Source: Gordionus sp. m RMFG-2023
Lineage: Eukaryota; Nematomorpha; Gordioida; Chordodea; Parachordodidae
DNA length: 64,000 nt
Assembly: GCF_954871325.1 (NCBI RefSeq)
Contig: NC_088775.1
Location: 88,761,561-88,825,560, forward strand
Direction of reading: 5' to 3'
Under the pieces are notes generated by a model, which saw nothing but the letters and a program-made list of their open reading frames with translations, searched no databases and was not told the origin of the DNA. The position numbers and the translations under genes were made by a program. Below, one piece after another: positions 1 through 10,130 of the stretch; the stretch's first letter is position 1; the number at the start of each line of letters is the position of its first letter.

Positions 1-329
1 TTTTAGCCTTTATTATCTTCTTTCATTTACAATAAGGATTTAAGATCATCTTTGGGGTCGGATAATTATTTGGACTAGAAACTCATGTTAGAAAGGAATT
101 ATATATCATTATACTATCACCAAGTACATCAATTATACAAGCCAAGTTTGTAAATGTTTTCTAATCCTGTTATTTTCTTCATATGTTAATAAAAGTTAAT
201 ATCAAGGATCAAATAGAGACACGCACCGAAAATGTAATTTTTAGCGTTATTTCCCTTGATTTTATTGAAGAAATTAGAGAATTGGCAAAATTTGATATTA
301 TCTTTGTTATTTCAATCGCGCATTTTAAG

Positions 330-773
330 TAGCGTTGTTAAAGGCTCGTTTTGATTTTTAAAAACAGCTAACTCAATATTTTAGCCAGAAAAATATTGCC
401 TAAGCCTCGAGATTTCGTTAATAGATGTCCAAACCTTTGTTCCTTCTACAAACAAAATCTTCAAGTTTGCTTGTTACTATTCTGGATTAGTGTTGTTAAA
501 CGGCTTATTTTGAAGCCGATTTTTAAAATCGGCTAACTTAATATTTTATTAGGAAAAATATTATGCAAGCTTTAAGATTTAGTTCATATGTGGCATAACG
601 GTAACATCTATTAACGAAATCTTGAGGCTTAGACAATAATTTTCTGAATAGAATATTGAGTTAGCCGTTTTTAAAAATCGGCTCAAATCGAGCCGTTTAA
701 CAACACTATTCCGGATGAAAATCGAGTTTACCGTTTTAAAAATCGCCTCATTACGAACCGTTTAACAACACTA
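330..773. mobile_element. Older hAT-like MITE, split by a second copy
   Basis: The left end reads TAGCGTTGTTAAAGGCT and the right end is its inverted counterpart (ACCGTTTAACAACACTA). The interior matches the other family copies (AGCTAACTCAATATTTTAGCC). A second complete copy sits inside at 488-708. I could not find a clean 8-bp target duplication around the outer element, so it is older or its ends are slightly off. Confidence 0.6.
488..708. mobile_element. hAT-like MITE (family 1), complete, nested
   Basis: A 221-bp element with near-perfect inverted ends: TAGTGTTGTTAAACGGCT at the left and AGCCGTTTAACAACACTA at the right. It is flanked by 8-bp direct repeats with one mismatch, TTCTGGAT (480-487) and TTCCGGAT (709-716). 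The 8-bp duplication and TAG...CTA ends are typical of the hAT superfamily. It has no coding capacity and would depend on a transposase made elsewhere. Further copies are at 20091-20272 and 61884-62053, with fragments near 11575-11733, 21565-21650 and 28190-28292. Confidence 0.8.
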
Positions 774-1649
774 AGAGATAAATAGAAACACTTTTATGTG
801 GGTCTTTTTTTTTTCTTAAACAATTGCGATACTTATTAAAAATTAATCTAATATAATGGTAGATACATTTATTTACAGATAGCTACTTTATGTCTTGTTT
901 TTGTGAAACTCAAAAAAACTCTATTTTCTTACGCAAAATTTCAATTTAACCATTTGCTAAATATTTAAGATAATTCATTACCAAAATATTTTTTTACAGG
1001 CCGTCTGAAATTTTGAATACAAATTTCGAAAGATAATTTAGGGATAAATTTATATCTTTTTTCCTTTATAAAAAAAAATAAATAAAATAACTGACCGGGT
1101 CTTGCATAAAAATATTTTAACGTGTAGCTAATAAAATTAGATGCTAATTTAGATAGCTATGCTGGCCTGGCCTTTAAACTTTGGTAAAAGTTTTTAAACA
1201 CAAATGGCAAAAAAAAGAGACATGATTAATAACATCTTTCCAAATTTTTGGAAGTGGAACTGCCGACTTTTGGATTGTGAATCCAGACGTCATAACTACC
1301 TGGATCAATCTTGCTTTAACTAGTATAGTTTATGAATTACATGTAATTTTGGTCACCCTTTACCAAAAGTTATTTTATTTTCAAAATTACACAGCAATAT
1401 GATATAGGTTAGAACTAGCTGTGAAAATGTTGGATAACTTGTTTTCGAAATACTCTAAAACTAAATCTATCTCTTTGGTACCGAATGGTTGCGTAATTTT
1501 ACGAGTTGGTATACAGTTCTATGACCGCTTTTTTTATAATAGCGGATTAATTATAGGTTCAGCCTACTTCTATTTTCTACATTAATATCGAAATTTTGAG
1601 GGTATCATCTCTACCTTTATAAATATTTTTTGTTATGGGGTAGTGAATG
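774..1649. other. No gene seen
   Basis: AT-rich spacer with homopolymer runs. A somewhat GC-richer stretch at 1230-1330 was examined as a tRNA and as an exon, and neither could be supported. Confidence 0.5.
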
Positions 1650-2095
1650 TCATGCTCCGATCTTTTCTTCACCGGGCTAATGTACTCAGACCAGACTACG
1701 GTTTTTATAAAAGATTGATCCAGACCACGGCCCTAAATAAAAAGACCAGTCCAAGACCTGTTTTTTAATTTGTTATTTAATTTTTGTTAATTGAGAAGTA
1801 AAATGCTTCTTAAAACAAACTTATGGTTTTCATATTGCAAAATAAAAATGAACTAAAAAATCACAAAAAAAAACTTAAATAACTCCTCTAGAAAAAATAA
1901 TATAAAATAAAATGAGAACTCTAAATAAAATAACATAAAAATAAAATATATGAAGAAAATTAGTTTAAAAAAAATTATATTAATTGAATAGTAATGCCAA
2001 CTTAAAAAATAAAAAGATCGGCCCGGACTGTGGTCCTCAAAAAAGAACGATTCGTCAATCAAATCGATCGTACCCGGTCTGAGACGTATAGAACC
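1650..2095. repeat. Element with GC-rich inverted ends (family D)
   Basis: Left end holds CACCGGGCTAATGTACTCAG and CAGACTACGG; the right end holds GGCCCGGACTGTGGTCC and GTACCCGGTCTGAGACG, roughly in inverted orientation. The middle is plain AT-rich DNA. Similar GC-rich ends (GGGCC/GGCCC, followed by a TCTCTGAT or TCTCTAAT-like terminus) recur at 4538-4615, 7306-7750, 32200-32545 and 38836-39290. It is probably a non-autonomous DNA transposon family, possibly hAT-like. The ends are approximate. Confidence 0.45.
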
Positions 2096-2637
2096 ATGGC
2101 TTTTAAAGGATTTAATTTACCGATACAAATTACTATTATTTCGACACTTTATAACACAGTTACATTTACATATGTTTTTTGAAGCCAATTATAAAATTAA
2201 TATACTATCATTTATCAATACTTTTATCTATCAATTACAATTTGTAATAAGAAACATAAAAATGATTGAAAAAAATTTTTTAAGAAAGATTTTTGTAAGA
2301 TAAAAAATTAACCTTACAATATTTATCTAGGCCAAATACCAACTATATGGCGGGATGGTCAATAAATACTAAAATGGAATAAATCTAATCTCCATTTATT
2401 TTAAAAGTATTCATTTATAATATAACCAATAGGCGATTAGGTCTAATGTAACCTAAGAAAGGAACGTATAATTGGAAATTTGAATAATATATATACACAG
2501 TATCCTTTATTTATCATTTCTTTTTCAACATTTAAAAATTACATATTTTTAATTTTTTTAAAAAATTATCTATACATGGGTAGGGAAATAATAATAAAAA
2601 AAATTAGTCTATAATAAATTTAAAAAAACAGCTGTAA
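2096..2637. other. AT-rich 3' flank of the SIX gene
   Basis: No exon or repeat is recognised here. No SIX-like C-terminal coding sequence follows the homeobox stop codon in this stretch. Confidence 0.5.
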
Positions 2638-3792
2638 TTATCTATCTCTCTGCCGTCTATTTTTGAACCAGTTGGACACCTGGGTCAAACTTAGACCAGT
2701 CCTTTGGGCTAATTTTCTTTTTTCTTCGGATGTTGGGTATCGATTTTTTTCGTAACAATTTTTTAGAACCCTCCTAGAGGTTTCCTTGAAGCAATAAATG
2801 GTCTCTTCCCCGTCCCATATAGTTTTTGGAAGGGGGTATTTTCGACGTATTCTATATTTATCCACGGCTCCTAGCGGTTTGAGTTTATTAGCTATAATAG
2901 TAGCCTTGTCACAATCGTCATCTGGTACGTGTGTCGTGGTTCCAACTAGATTGCACTTAGCATTTTGGACTTCGAGATAACGGCCTTTGTACCACAGACT
3001 CTGTAGTTCTAAGTGATGTTCTTTATCGAAGCTACGATTCTCGAGTAACTTAAAGAGGGCCTCGAATTTGTGTTTGTTCAATAAAAGGTTGGCAAAGCAT
3101 TTAAGGAGTATTTGATTATCCCTATAACTCTGATTCTGAGGCACAATTTGGTTTAACATCTTTTCCGAGTCATCTTGGTTGAAAATGTTTGTGAGAAATT
3201 TTTCCAACATGTTGAACTTTTTTCTGGAATTCATGACTGATGCCAAACATTCGATTTGCGATGGATTGAAAAGTTTGGCATAGTGTATATTTTGGGTATT
3301 ATACTCACCGGTATCATTATTTTTTGTAGTAACAACGTATTTATAATGACGAATGTCGAAATTTGTCTTGTCGAAACTGATTGTAGCGTTATTATCATTA
3401 CTATGGTTTGCTACATCGCTCGAGCTATTCATATATTGATTATTTGATATTTGTTGGTATGGTTGGAATGATTGGTTTCGTAAAGTATTTTCGTAATTTG
3501 TTTGGACTCGATTATCGGTATTTAGATTTACTTGAGAACCCGAAGAACTCAACGACGTGTTTGGTGTAAAGGGATTATCAGTGTTAAGCCAACCTTCCGT
3601 ATAAGCCATATATTCCCGAGATCTCCAAGAGTGGTCAAAATTTATCTGAGAATCTTGTAATACGTAAGCATCGGGATGAACATTTTGATAATTAGAAGTT
3701 GAGCCATTATCGTTCAGCGCTATTAAATCGTTTCCGTCATCTCCTAACGAACAGTTATAATGGCCCTGATATTTTTCGGCGAAAATCGTCAT
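2638..3792 (-). CDS. SIX4/5-class homeobox transcription factor
   Basis: A 384-residue single-exon gene for a nuclear DNA-binding regulator of the sine oculis (SIX) family. Residues 1-170 are Asn/Ser/Gln-rich and look disordered. The SIX domain (about 175-323) includes [10 protein letters not shown] and [15 protein letters not shown]. The homeodomain starts at about 328 ([14 protein letters not shown]) and contains [14 protein letters not shown], including the DNA-contacting Asn51. The combination [12 protein letters not shown] and GLSLTQ resembles the SIX4/5 group more than SIX1/2 or SIX3/6. Two oddities stand out. About 24 residues (279-302) are inserted in the SIX domain just before GAVDKYR. 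The protein also stops at homeodomain position 57, with no C-terminal tail. No splice donor near the stop would obviously extend it. The start is the first ATG of the frame, with an AT-rich leader upstream. Confidence 0.9.
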   Translation of the reverse strand: MTIFAEKYQGHYNCSLGDDGNDLIALNDNGSTSNYQNVHPDAYVLQDSQINFDHSWRSREYMAYTEGWLNTDNPFTPNTSLSSSGSQVNLNTDNRVQTNYENTLRNQSFQPYQQISNNQYMNSSSDVANHSNDNNATISFDKTNFDIRHYKYVVTTKNNDTGEYNTQNIHYAKLFNPSQIECLASVMNSRKKFNMLEKFLTNIFNQDDSEKMLNQIVPQNQSYRDNQILLKCFANLLLNKHKFEALFKLLENRSFDKEHHLELQSLWYKGRYLEVQNAKCNLVGTTTHVPDDDCDKATIIANKLKPLGAVDKYRIRRKYPLPKTIWDGEETIYCFKETSRRVLKNCYEKNRYPTSEEKRKLAQRTGLSLTQVSNWFKNRRQRDR

Positions 3793-4809
3793 TTAAATTA
3801 TAATTTACTTTCAAATTTAAAAAATAAAAATAATTGTATATAAAATATCTTTTCGATACTTTAAAAAAATTTTTTTTTTAAATTAACTAAATTAAATATT
3901 TTTATATATTTTTTTAAAAAAAATAAAAATGATTATCAGTTCTTATTAAAAATTTTTTTAACGATTTTTTTAATCTTAGATAAAAAAATTATTTGATTAT
4001 ATATATATATATAAATATATTATAAATTTTGTCGTTAAAGGGAGAATATCATTTTTCTTAGGTTGACGTCTATAAATTAAAAGTAATATTTATAATATTT
4101 AATTTTTTTTAAAAAATAAAATATATATAATATAAGATTTAAAAATGATAAATAAAAGGGGGAGACAGTGGAGACATAAAAAGTTTGCAAAAAAAAATAT
4201 TAATAAAATGAATGAAAAGGCAAAAAAAAAAGGAATTCTTACATAACGTAACCATATTTTTTTTTTCCCCGCAATAATAAATATCGTATTAAATTTTTCT
4301 CAGAACTCTCCAATTTTATTTAATAAAATCAATCCTTTTTTTCTTTTTAAAAAATATTCTTTCTTCTCTTATACTTACATAATTTTAGTTTTTTTTTTAC
4401 ACATAATTATTATAATAATACTTTTTATCTTGATTTGTTTAATTTTAATTTTATATTGTCAAGTTATTCCTTTTCAATTGAAATCGCCATTATTAGCTAT
4501 ATAAATCAAAAAATAAATATAAAATATTTTTAAAAAAATATCCGGGCCGGGCCGAATATTTTTTTAATCAATTACCGGCCGTTCAAATGGTACCTCTGCA
4601 GGTCTCTGATATTTATATTAAAATATTCTTTTTTTTAAATTATATTATTTTTAATACAATAATTTTCAAATATAATATTTTTATTTTAAAAAAATTTATG
4701 ATATTATTTGAAAAATAAAAATTAATTATACCATAAAAATTAAAAAAAAAATATTCTCAACTTATTAATAATTATTATATTTTCCTTCAAAAAGTGTATT
4801 AATTCTTTA
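3793..4809. other. AT-rich upstream region of the SIX gene
   Basis: No exon is recognised. A family D fragment with GGGCCGGGCC and CCGGCCG lies at about 4538-4615 and ends near GGTCTCTGAT. The rest is poly-A/T and (TA)n sequence. Confidence 0.45.
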
Positions 4810-5060
4810 TAAGCGACCTATTTCAAAGATCCAAATTCGTTCCGAAATATTGTATCAGGAATAAGCTTGATCCGAGTTGAGATAAGATTTCGAATCCTTT
4901 GGATCCCGCTTAAACTATCAATCACACTTAGCGCAAATTAGTGGGAAAGAATAAGACTTCGCGGCGAATTCACGCTAACTGCGGAGTGCGAATTGGACCG
5001 AACCCGATCAAAAAGTTTGAATTTAAGGTTCGGTAGGTAGATCAGGTGGAAAACTCGTCT
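4810..5060. other. GC-richer island about 1 kb upstream of SIX
   Basis: About 250 bp of clearly higher complexity in a very AT-rich background, with CGCGGCGAATTC and GGACCGAACCCGATC. Short open stretches exist on both strands but none resembles a known protein. It could be a regulatory element, an untranslated first exon of the SIX gene, or an old transposon. The sequence alone does not decide. Confidence 0.25.
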
Positions 5061-7305
5061 CTATTAAATTCTATTCTTAGATCATTTTTAAAAAAATTTT
5101 ATTTGCAATGAGTTAAATGGGGAGAGTGGTGGGTTATTTTTTCTTTTAAAAATTAAAATGTTTCTTAAGCATCAGGTGTATGTATAATATTATTCAATTT
5201 AATAAAAAATTTTTAATAGCATAAACTCGAAAACATGGTATAATAAAAAATATAAAATAAGCATTTTATTTTGAAGTCAGGCTTTTATTAATATATATAT
5301 TTTATTTTAATCCTTACCAAAAAAAAATAGGAGTTATATTACTATAATTGTTTAGTATACCAAATAGCCGGCCAAGAGACAATATTGACTTATATTAAAA
5401 TCAATCGACACTGAGGTTTTATTTACACTGAGTATATACATATTACAATAATTATAATTTTTATAAGGTATTAAAAAGTTAAAAACGTAAAATAAATACA
5501 AGTAATATTTTATCATATCTGATTTAAACTAATTATCATTAAAAAATAAAATCATAATTCTCTTTTATATTTATATTTTTTTTAATATATGTTTATAGGG
5601 ACTAGAAGTGAGGCGACAGGTATTAATTTTATTATTTATATATAAAAGTCAATTACACATTTATTTTTTTCCTTTCTTACTTTTCAAACAATAAGTTTTT
5701 ATGGGTATAAAATAACTTATTATAATTTTATATATATATATTTTTTTTGAAAGATTAAATTTTTGCTTTAAAAAACTTTTAAAATTATTGAAAAAACTAA
5801 AATAAGGAATTGAAAATATGATTCCAAGAAAAGGAAATAAATCATCTTTAAAGATCTTAGAAGCTTGTGATAAGTCAAAAAAATTTTTTAGCCCTCTTGG
5901 ATCTTGATTTCTGTTTTCAAGATAAGTCAGAATTTTTTTTAAAACAAATTGATTTCTTGACTAGTATATTTGCAAATTATCTTAAAAATGTATGCGAAAA
6001 GAATAAATATAGTTGTCAGGTCTCACATTTGAATATGAGTCTACTACAATTTTAAAAATTAGATTGGAAATACGACATTACTAAAACTTCCACAACTGCA
6101 GTTTTAAAAATTTCCATAAATCAACCACTAAATCTCCCATATTTATTCAAAAATAAATTTTTTAAATTATAAAATAAAATCTATAAAATAAAAAAAGTGT
6201 CTAATTTGCATTATTTCCCTCTTCGGTTTAACCAATAAGGAATGAATTACTTTTAAACCAGTAAGTTTGGTTTTATGATGTTTCAAAAAAATCAACCATG
6301 CAAAATAAAAAATAAAAATGGTTTTTAAATGGCACCATAGGTTGGTTCGGACTGAAGGCCCGCTAAGAAGAGTAACCGGCTCCAGCTTTTTGGAATTGTG
6401 CGGCCAAAAACTTATAAGCGAATCTATAATGCGCTTTCTTAATATATTTTTGGTAATTTTATTTTTTATAAGTTTAAAGATATATATATATATTTTATAT
6501 AAAGTTAAATATCCTTTTCTTCTTTACTACAAATTACTATAAAAAAAAAATTTTTTTCCCACTCAATACCTTTGATTTATATATATAAAAAAAATACAAT
6601 GTATAAAGGATGTTCTTCCGTTTAGAATTTAATAAATTATCCTGAAAAGAATGATATTGAACAGATTGAATTCGTTAGATGAAATTTGATGATATTAATT
6701 TTAAAAAAAATATTTTATTTTTAATTATCCGACTTATCCAAAGGTGTCGAATTTCCCTGAATCTGACAATATATACCTCTTCAATTATATATTTTTTTTA
6801 AAAAAGGTAATATTTTTTTATTTTAATTATAGTGTAAATTGTAAATTGGTAGATAAGAAATACGTAAATGAGTATAATATATTTTAAATTATTAGATCTA
6901 ATCTTTAAAATAGGATAATAATTATCTTGAATTTTTTATTATACCTTTTGATTATTACTATTTATTTTTTTTCTTCTTCTAATTAGTTAGGTATATTTCA
7001 GATATAACTAAACTATCTTTACGAAATCTGTAAAATTATATATGTTTAAAAGAGATTTCAAATATTTTAAATGTTTTTTAAAGGTATAATATATATAGTA
7101 ATAACATATATAATTAAACTATATATATTTTAAAAAGATCGTATCATATATAGGCGCGAAGATAGGGGACATTAAGCAAACCCCCCCCTCCCCCCTAACC
7201 CACATTTCCACATTATTATTTTATCAATTCACCTCCCCCCCCCTCTATAAGCAAGGCCTTAGAGCCTCGTAAATTCTCCAATTTTCGTTTATTAATCGAA
7301 TTCAT
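5061..7305. other. No gene seen; C-rich tracts near 7175-7245
   Basis: AT-rich spacer. At 7175-7245 are two C-rich simple-sequence tracts. A short GC-richer patch at 6330-6410 (CCGGCTCCAGC) is probably a repeat. Confidence 0.45.
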
Positions 7306-7750
7306 ACATCAATGACCTGGGTTTTGCAAATTTTAAAATTTTTCCAAATTCATGGTTATAATATTTTGACTAAGCCCCGCCCAGGTCCGCAGTAAAAAAC
7401 TTTTTTTTAGGTCCAGGACTAGTCTATATCTTATATTAAAAAAACATTCCTAAGCCCGGCCCAAGCCCATATCCAAAAATTTAATTTGATTGTATTTAAT
7501 AAAAAATAAATATAAACTTATTTAAGTGTATTTAGGCAATCATTTTGTTTTACCTATAATTAAAATTTAATTATTATTAGAAGAAAAAATGTCAATATTT
7601 CTTTAAATGTGAGCAACTGTGTTTTAAATAAGCTAAGTTTAAATTTAGTAATTTTAGGGCCAAGCTAATTTCAAAAAAAATTTCAAAAAACCCAGGAAAT
7701 GATATTAGGCTCAGGACAGGGCATGAGCCCGCGAAATTCTCTGATGCAGA
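7306..7750. repeat. Family D element
   Basis: The left side holds CCCCGCCCAGGTCCGC and CCTAAGCCCGGCCCAAGCCC; the right side holds CAGGGCATGAGCCCGCG followed by TCTCTGATG. The arrangement and AT-rich centre match the other GC-rich-ended copies. Boundaries are approximate. Confidence 0.4.
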
Positions 7751-8147
7751 TAGAAGATACCTACCTTGTGAATTTCAGACATATTTATAATAATTTGTGG
7801 TACACCTCACTTAAAGCGATACATTACTCATTTCAATCATAATATATATCAAATCTCTGATATCCGTTACCAGTAACATATTTAAAATATCTTTTTCCCG
7901 CAATTAATGAGTTATGTTTATTTGTGAAATAATCAATATTAATCTATTATATTAAATATAATCATCTTTCTTATCGTTTTAGTTATATTTTTATGTTATT
8001 ATCAGGGGTTTATGTACTTGATCTGTCAAATATGATTCGGTCAGCCGATATTTGATCTGTCAAATATAAACAAATACGGTCTAATAGGGGGGTAAAATTT
8101 AAATTGTTTTTTAAGATAATATTAACTTTATTATATATATATATATA

Positions 8148-8510
8148 TGTTAGCGTGAATGGGTTTTTTTCCGGCAATGTGTTATGTTTTTTTCAACTTT
8201 TAATCAAAAATCAGATTTTAACCTGAAATATATTCTACATGTTTGGAATACCTATCATATGAATTGTACACAATTTTGCTGTTAATCTTTGAGTCATTAA
8301 TAAATTTATATCAAAAAAAAAATATATGAAAAAAATTTAATATAAATTATATTAGAGTTCTTGGAAATATTATCTGAAATTCAGAGGATAGGTAACATGA
8401 CGGCGTACGATTCTGGCAAAATCAGATTTTTGAATTTTTCTAAAAACGCGCTCAAATTTAAAGTTGAAATAATAGCACATTGCTGGAAAAAAAACACATT
8501 GACGTTAACA
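8148..8510. mobile_element. Hairpin MITE, family 2, copy A
   Basis: A 363-bp element between (TA)n tracts. It starts TGTTAGCGTGAATGG and ends CATTGACGTTAACA. The two ends pair over about 50 bp, both containing a T-run, CCGGCAATGTG or its variant, and CAACTTT. Further inside, inverted GGAATACC/GGATAGGT motifs extend the symmetry, so most of the element could fold on itself. A TA target duplication is likely but hidden by the flanking TA repeats. Copies B and C are at 22269 and 40199. Confidence 0.7.
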
Positions 8511-8639
8511 TATATATAATAATAAAAATATGGAATATTTTTTTAAAATTCTGTAATTAATTTTTCGCTCTCCATGGTAGAATCTTGTTTCGATTTATAT
8601 TCAATATTAACATTTATTAAAAATTATTCTTAAACAATC

Positions 8640-9080
8640 TGAGATTATGATATACTCTTATCAATTTTTCTGGTTGTCGAAATCTTTGATCGTTTTATTT
8701 TATTCGTATGAATTATTACCCCCAAACCGACCATTTTCTTTCTAAAAAGAAGTATAACTAGAAATTGTTGGTAAGATATTAAACACATGTTCAATGAGGG
8801 CAAACATTCCAACAACTTGAAGTCGAAATATGATTGTTTTTTTTGTATGAAATTCACTGCTTTCGACATATTTTAGTTATTAAATATCCTTCCGCCTTCC
8901 TAAAATTTATGATATCACTTAAAATATTTTGATTATCATCACCTAGTAAAATGTCTAATTTGTATATTATATCACAGGCTTAATCAAACCCACTACTACT
9001 TTTACCTTATTTTGAGGATCCAATAAATAATCAGCTGTGTGAGCACATGTATTTTGGATTGCTTTTTCCCAAATGTAACT
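8640..9080 (-). pseudogene. Possible hAT transposase relic
   Basis: On the minus strand the stretch near 8990-9060 reads AIQNTCAHTADYLLDPQNK, resembling the A-x-x-LDP-x-x-K segment of hAT transposases. A further open stretch lies at 8645-8869. There are no intact domains and no ends could be found. Ordinary chance similarity is possible. Confidence 0.25.
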
Positions 9081-9667
9081 TCAATTTTTTTTCTTCTTTA
9101 GGTAGAAAAATGATAAAAATAATGGCATGATTTATTTGTCTTCCAAATTAGGCATCTCGTTTTTTACGTGGTATAAACTATCTTTGCGCTTTTAAAACAG
9201 TAGGATTGGATGTTAAAGAATAGTTAAAAATGTTAAATTTTTAGTCGAAAATATTTCTGCATATATATTATTGATTCCTTTCGAATACAGCTGCTTGCAG
9301 AGCTTTCTTGTCTTGTTTGAATAATTGTACATAATAAATTAGCATAGATCTTAAAAACACAAATCTATATAGTTGATTTTAAGATAAATACGTTTGGTGT
9401 AAATATTACAAAAATCTGATATACGTAGAATCTGCGAATTCGCAAAAATTAATATGCGAATCGCGGTCAATTTACCAAAGTAGTCATTCTATAACGCTAC
9501 ACCGGCCTTCAGCCAGGTCCCGCTTATAAAGATTTATTATTATGTAACATATTGAATATTTTTTTTGATTATCTCCTTTAAACTTAAAGTTGGCTAAACT
9601 ATTAGAAGCACTCATTCAAGGTGCTTATTTTAAATCAATAATTCGACTTAAATATATATTATTTTAA

Positions 9668-10130
9668 TTAGTTTGGCGTTTGGTAGACAGCATGAAGTAA
9701 AAAGTTTATTAGCATTAAAATAAGAAAAATTATACAAAATTGGCATCATATTGGTAAAATAAGAAAAAAAATTTTTTAAAGTGACATCCCATTATGCTAA
9801 AAATAGGGAATATAGAAATATTTAGTTTGCATTAACATTTAATACTTTACTTATTAATTCTTCAATTAAATACGCCAACCATAAAAGAGTAACCGAATTA
9901 TATGCCAAATAAAAACTATGAAATTATGCCTTCGCGTAAAGTTAGCGTAACTTCTAGCATTTTAGAGCTTCAATCCGTTTGGTAGATAGTTTAAAGAAAA
10001 AACTCATTAGTTATAAAAATAAGGAAAAATTGCCGAGCATCATGCCAGAACTAAAATCACATAAACACTGAAAATCTGGGTACGCCAATATCTAATGCCT
10101 AATTAATATTTACTAATTCATCAATCAGTT
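9668..10130. repeat. Diverged direct repeat pair
   Basis: GTTTGGTAGACAGCATGAAG at about 9674 and GTTTGGTAGATAGTTTAAAG at about 9979 begin two diverged copies of one segment. Both continue with a similar AT-rich stretch (AAATAAGRAAAAATT), a GCATCAT-like motif, and then a TACGCCAA motif. The period is about 310 bp. No coding sequence was seen. Confidence 0.45.

Noticed and set aside
1170-1320. Open minus-strand frame over the same region (ending in a CHLC-type motif)
   Set aside because: About 49 residues with no start, no convincing splice sites and no family resemblance. The Cys/His spacing does not complete a zinc finger.
1225-1325. Possible tRNA-His-like fold on the plus strand
   Set aside because: An anticodon-like hairpin with loop TTGTGAA and a weak D-arm can be drawn. 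There is no pairing T-arm with a proper TTCRANNC loop and no matching acceptor stem, so it is not a supportable tRNA.
1853-2062. 69-residue Phe/Ile-rich open frame, minus strand
   Set aside because: Almost entirely Phe, Ile, Tyr and Leu from A/T-rich DNA inside a family D element. A composition artefact.
2880-2960. Treating the SIX-domain insertion as an unspliced 65-bp GT-AG intron
   Set aside because: The best GT...AG pair spans 65 bp, which would shift the frame, and no other pair of suitable length was found. The insertion is therefore left as coding.
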